Shown here: positions 63,082 to 64,000 of the stretch, piece after piece
How positions within the stretch are numbered: the first letter of the stretch is position 1
Layout: every line of letters starts with the position of its first letter
DNA from: Okeania sp. SIO1I7
Lineage (GTDB): Bacteria; Cyanobacteriota; Cyanobacteriia; Cyanobacteriales; Microcoleaceae
Assembly (NCBI GenBank): GCA_010672585.1
Contig: JAAHGF010000001.1
Coordinates: 372,001-436,000 of the forward strand
Direction: 5' to 3'
Length of the DNA: 64,000 bases
Notes under the pieces: generated by a model
Told to the model about the DNA's origin: nothing
What the model saw: the letters and a program-made list of their open reading frames with translations, nothing else
The model's database searches: none
Program-made: the position numbers and the translations under genes

Positions 63082-63654
63082 TTAGTAAACATATTTCTCG
63101 ACAAAAGTTTGTAAACCTGCGTTATATCCTGTTCCCACAGCTTGAAATCTCCACTCATTATTTTTTTTATAGAGACGACCAAATTCTATTGCAGTTTCTC
63201 TCGAAAAGTCTTCTTCTAATTCATACTTAGTTATTTCTTCTTGAGTCTCCAAATTGTAAACTCTAATAAACGAATTTTTAACTTGCCCAAAGTTTTGTCT
63301 TCTTTTTTCTGCATCGTGGATAGTCACAACAAAAAGTAGTTCTTCAATCGTAGAATTAACATTAGTTAAATCTACTTCTATTGTTTCATCATCTCCTTCT
63401 CCTTCTCCAGTTCTATTATCTCCCCAATGCTTGACTGCACTATCTGGTGATTTTAAATTATTGTAGAAAATAAAGTATTCATCTTCAGGGATTTTACCAT
63501 TATCTCCTAACATAAATACAGAAGCATCTAAGTCAAATTCTACACCTGTATCAGTAGGATTAACATCCCATCCTAAACCAACACCTACTTTTGCTAGACC
63601 TGGTGCATCTTTAGAAAGATTAATTCTGTGACCTTTGCTAAGTTTAACAGACAT
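63082..63654 (-). CDS. TerD-family protein (TerD/TerE-like)
   Basis: 190 aa, standard TerD/TerE length. MSVKLSKGHRINLSKDAPGL, LGWDVNPTDTG, the Ca2+ site FDLDASVFML (about 40-49), RTGEGEGDDETI (about 81-92) and AEKRRQNFGQVKNSFIRVYN are all typical. First gene of the minus-strand cluster. About 200 bases separate it from the split middle gene. No terB/terC gene is visible in the window, so the cluster may be a partial set. Confidence 0.92.
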   Translation of the reverse strand: MSVKLSKGHRINLSKDAPGLAKVGVGLGWDVNPTDTGVEFDLDASVFMLGDNGKIPEDEYFIFYNNLKSPDSAVKHWGDNRTGEGEGDDETIEVDLTNVNSTIEELLFVVTIHDAEKRRQNFGQVKNSFIRVYNLETQEEITKYELEEDFSRETAIEFGRLYKKNNEWRFQAVGTGYNAGLQTFVEKYVY

Positions 63655-63703
63655 TTATTACCCTCTTTTTTTACTAAATAGTTTCAAAAATTCTTTAAGG
63701 TGA

Positions 63704-63794
63704 TATAGCGCTACGCACAAGTCAGAAGTCAGAAGTAATCTCTGACTAAGTTTGAGCATTTATAAACGTCCTAACTTATTTACGTAGTGCTATA
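63704..63794. repeat. TATAGCGCTA-type MITE-like element, 91 bp
   Basis: TATAGCGCTACG (63704-63715) and CGTAGTGCTATA (63783-63794) are inverted with 11 of 12 matches. Related to 31099-31226. Contains AGTCAGAAGTCAGAAGT. Sits 50 bases upstream of the TerD/TerE start. Confidence 0.65.
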
Positions 63795-63890
63795 TTTGAT
63801 ATTTTTCAGGTCGGAATAATTTATGGATATACAGTTGAGAAAACAAGATGAAAATTAGGAAGGCAACATAAATCAATTTATACCCTTAAG

Positions 63891-63924
63891 CAAGACACCT
63901 TTTTTTATTGCATTTTGTGTCTTG
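63891..63924. repeat. CAAGACAC/GTGTCTTG stem-loop
   Basis: An 8-bp perfect stem (63891-63898, 63917-63924) with an 18-base AT-rich loop and a following TAGTTTTC. It could be a terminator for a gene beyond the window. Confidence 0.45.
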
Positions 63925-64000
63925 TAGTTTTCAGGATTATCAAATAGTAAAATAGTAAAAAGATATTCTGACTTTGATTAGTAAATTAATTTAGTTTCTC

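Overview
The window comes from a filamentous, probably marine, cyanobacterium. It carries phycocyanin genes (cpcBA), the bilin reductases pebA and pebB, the lyase genes cpcE and cpcF, a cyanobacterial GlgB, FtsW and FtsI, and many GCGATCGC (HIP1) octamers. The base composition is AT-rich, the spacers are very long (roughly 40 percent of the window has no gene) and small mobile elements are dense. Together these resemble Trichodesmium or its relatives. That genus call is an inference, not a database result.

Layout. 0-1.3 kb: three-copy tandem repeat. 1.4-6 kb: TPR/GT41 O-GlcNAc-transferase-like protein, cyclic-nucleotide-type K+ channel, miaE. 6-8.2 kb: MITEs and a six-copy 118-bp satellite. 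8.2-10.4 kb: GNAT acetyltransferase and ftsW. 11-16 kb: Crp-like regulator, CHAD protein, a candidate structured RNA, pentapeptide-repeat protein, speD. 16-17.4 kb: two convergent IS200/IS605-type 3' ends. 17.4-23 kb: coiled-coil membrane protein, queF, CorC/HlyC-type membrane protein, exported protein, tRNA-Ile(CAT). 23-26 kb: dead IS and MITEs. 26-30.5 kb: a giant ParE/RelE-like, UvrD-like helicase and TPR fusion. 31-37 kb: surE, ftsI, a tnpB element, and an FtsL-like gene. 38-41 kb: glgB. 41-47.4 kb: alpha/beta hydrolase overlapping a NB-ARC ATPase with 37 helical repeats. 48-53 kb: exported metzincin protease and a znuABC zinc importer. 53-58.4 kb: the phycocyanin/phycoerythrobilin cluster. 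58.6-64 kb: FHA-GAF-class III cyclase and a three-gene TerD-family cluster whose middle gene is broken by a MITE.

How genes work together. pebA and pebB make phycoerythrobilin; cpcB and cpcA make phycocyanin; cpcE and cpcF are the alpha-subunit lyase pair. All six lie on the minus strand in that order. znuA-znuC-znuB form a zinc importer behind a Zur-like palindrome, but repeats have pushed znuB 0.9 kb away. ftsI and an FtsL-like gene look like a division pair split by a tnpB element. The cyclase and the channel with a cyclic-nucleotide-binding fold could be ends of one signalling route, but they are 54 kb apart.

The most striking features are the hydrolase/NB-ARC/37-repeat STAND locus (two overlapping frames joined by an A-AAA-AAA slippery heptamer), and the insertion record. 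Several MITE families can be dated by intact target duplications, including one that breaks a TerD-family gene and one whose empty site is preserved in a neighbouring tandem repeat copy.
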